Below are positions 5,268 to 5,918 of a stretch of DNA of 5,918 nt, piece by piece. Position numbers and translations under genes: made by a program. The stretch spans positions 1-5,918 of the forward strand of contig JBEKYH010000334.1 of assembly GCA_049511115.1 (NCBI GenBank), written 5' to 3'. Below the pieces are notes generated by a model. It worked only from the letters and a program-made list of their open reading frames with translations, was not told the origin of the DNA and did not search any database. The first letter of the stretch is position 1. Every line of letters begins with the position of its first letter. The stretch is from JBEKYH01 sp049511115. Its GTDB lineage: Bacteria; Planctomycetota; Phycisphaerae; Tepidisphaerales; Tepidisphaeraceae.

Positions 5268-5918
5268 GGATAACGTGGCAAAGAAGAGTCCGCTGGCCGA
5301 CCGACTGGACGAAGTGCGAGAGCGCATCGCCGCCGCTGCCGCCAAGGCCAGGCGCGACCCCAAGGAAATCACTCTCGTCGCCGTCACCAAGACTGCCGCC
5401 CCCGAGCAAATCCGCGAAATCCTGCAGCTCGGCGTCACCGACCTGGGCGAAAACCGCGTTCAGGTTCTCACCCAGCGGGCCGCCCAGCTCAATGAATTTT
5501 TCAGCCGCCGCGTCGCGCGCGGCGAGACTTCGGCCCCCGCCAAGCTCCGCTGGCACATGATCGGCCACCTGCAACGCAATAAGGTGAAGGGCCTGTTGCC
5601 GCTGGTTCACATGGTGCAAAGCGTCGACAGCCTGCGCCTCGCGGAGGAAATCGAAGCGCAAGCCGCCAAGACCGACCGCCGCGTGCCGGTGATGCTGGAA
5701 ATCAACGCCAGCGAAGAAGCCACCAAGACCGGCGTGGCCGTCGGCGCGGCCACTCACCTTGCCGAACAGATCGACACCATGCCCCATTTGCAGCTTGCCG
5801 GCCTGATGGCCATGGGCCCGCTCGGCGCCGACGAAAAAACCACCCGCAACGTCTTCGCCCGGACCAAGGAAATCTTCGACGAAATGCGCTGGGAAAAAAT
5901 CGGCGGCAACACCCTGCG
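5266..5918 (+). CDS. yggS: YggS/PROSC-type PLP homeostasis protein, 3' end outside window
   Basis: This family binds pyridoxal phosphate in a single-domain TIM barrel (like the N-terminal domain of alanine racemase) and helps keep PLP and amino-acid pools balanced; no enzyme activity is established. The 217 visible residues contain the hallmarks in order: LVAVTK with the PLP lysine K42, the DLGENRVQ motif, WHMIGHLQRNKVK, VQSVDSLRLAEEI, LEINASEEATKTGV and GLMAMGPL. The C-terminal part with the phosphate-binding segment lies beyond the right edge. Members usually have about 230 residues; here a slightly longer loop (around FFSRRVARGE) precedes the WHMIGHLQ motif. The start is either ATG 5266 or GTG 5275; both lack a clear Shine-Dalgarno sequence. 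It lies 95 bases after the previous gene and is probably a separate unit. Confidence 0.92.
   Translation, partial: MDNVAKKSPLADRLDEVRERIAAAAAKARRDPKEITLVAVTKTAAPEQIREILQLGVTDLGENRVQVLTQRAAQLNEFFSRRVARGETSAPAKLRWHMIGHLQRNKVKGLLPLVHMVQSVDSLRLAEEIEAQAAKTDRRVPVMLEINASEEATKTGVAVGAATHLAEQIDTMPHLQLAGLMAMGPLGADEKTTRNVFARTKEIFDEMRWEKIGGNTL

Noticed and set aside
5188..5787. A 199-codon minus-strand frame opposite yggS
   Set aside because: The + strand has unmistakable YggS motifs across the same bases; the minus translation is His/Gly/Ala-rich shadow sequence and includes the intergenic repeat.

Overview
The window is GC-rich bacterial DNA, and every gene I can support lies on the + strand. The organism looks like an environmental bacterium, perhaps of the Planctomycetes/Verrucomicrobia group. 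That is a guess from the long form of the nitrite/sulfite reductase, the hypothetical genes beside it and the dispersed short repeats; nothing here fixes the taxonomy.

Layout: bases 1-241 hold no gene I can support. A sigma70-like promoter (242-271) leads into a family I inorganic pyrophosphatase (302-847). Its stop codon overlaps, as ATGA, the start of a hypothetical exported protein (844-1554) with a candidate H...C pair. A heptamer-based inverted repeat runs through the N-terminal coding part of that gene, and a second copy lies just after its stop (1559-1676).

A second transcription unit seems to begin with a promoter at 1689-1716 and a 5'-leader hairpin at 1724-1750. It holds a 160-residue protein of unknown function that is visibly a tandem duplication (1776-2258). 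Next comes a 753-residue siroheme/[4Fe-4S] nitrite or sulfite reductase (2310-4571), then a 196-residue conserved-looking hypothetical protein starting 8 bases later (4580-5170). The three are probably co-transcribed and serve assimilatory sulfite or nitrite reduction.

After a 95-base gap with a short dispersed-type repeat, a YggS-type PLP-binding protein gene begins at 5266 and runs off the right edge.

The points most worth a second look are these: the reductase has cysteine clusters in both pseudo-symmetric halves plus an unexplained C-terminal extension; the small protein before it is an unannotated internal duplication; and the heptamer repeat is both translated inside and placed beside one gene.
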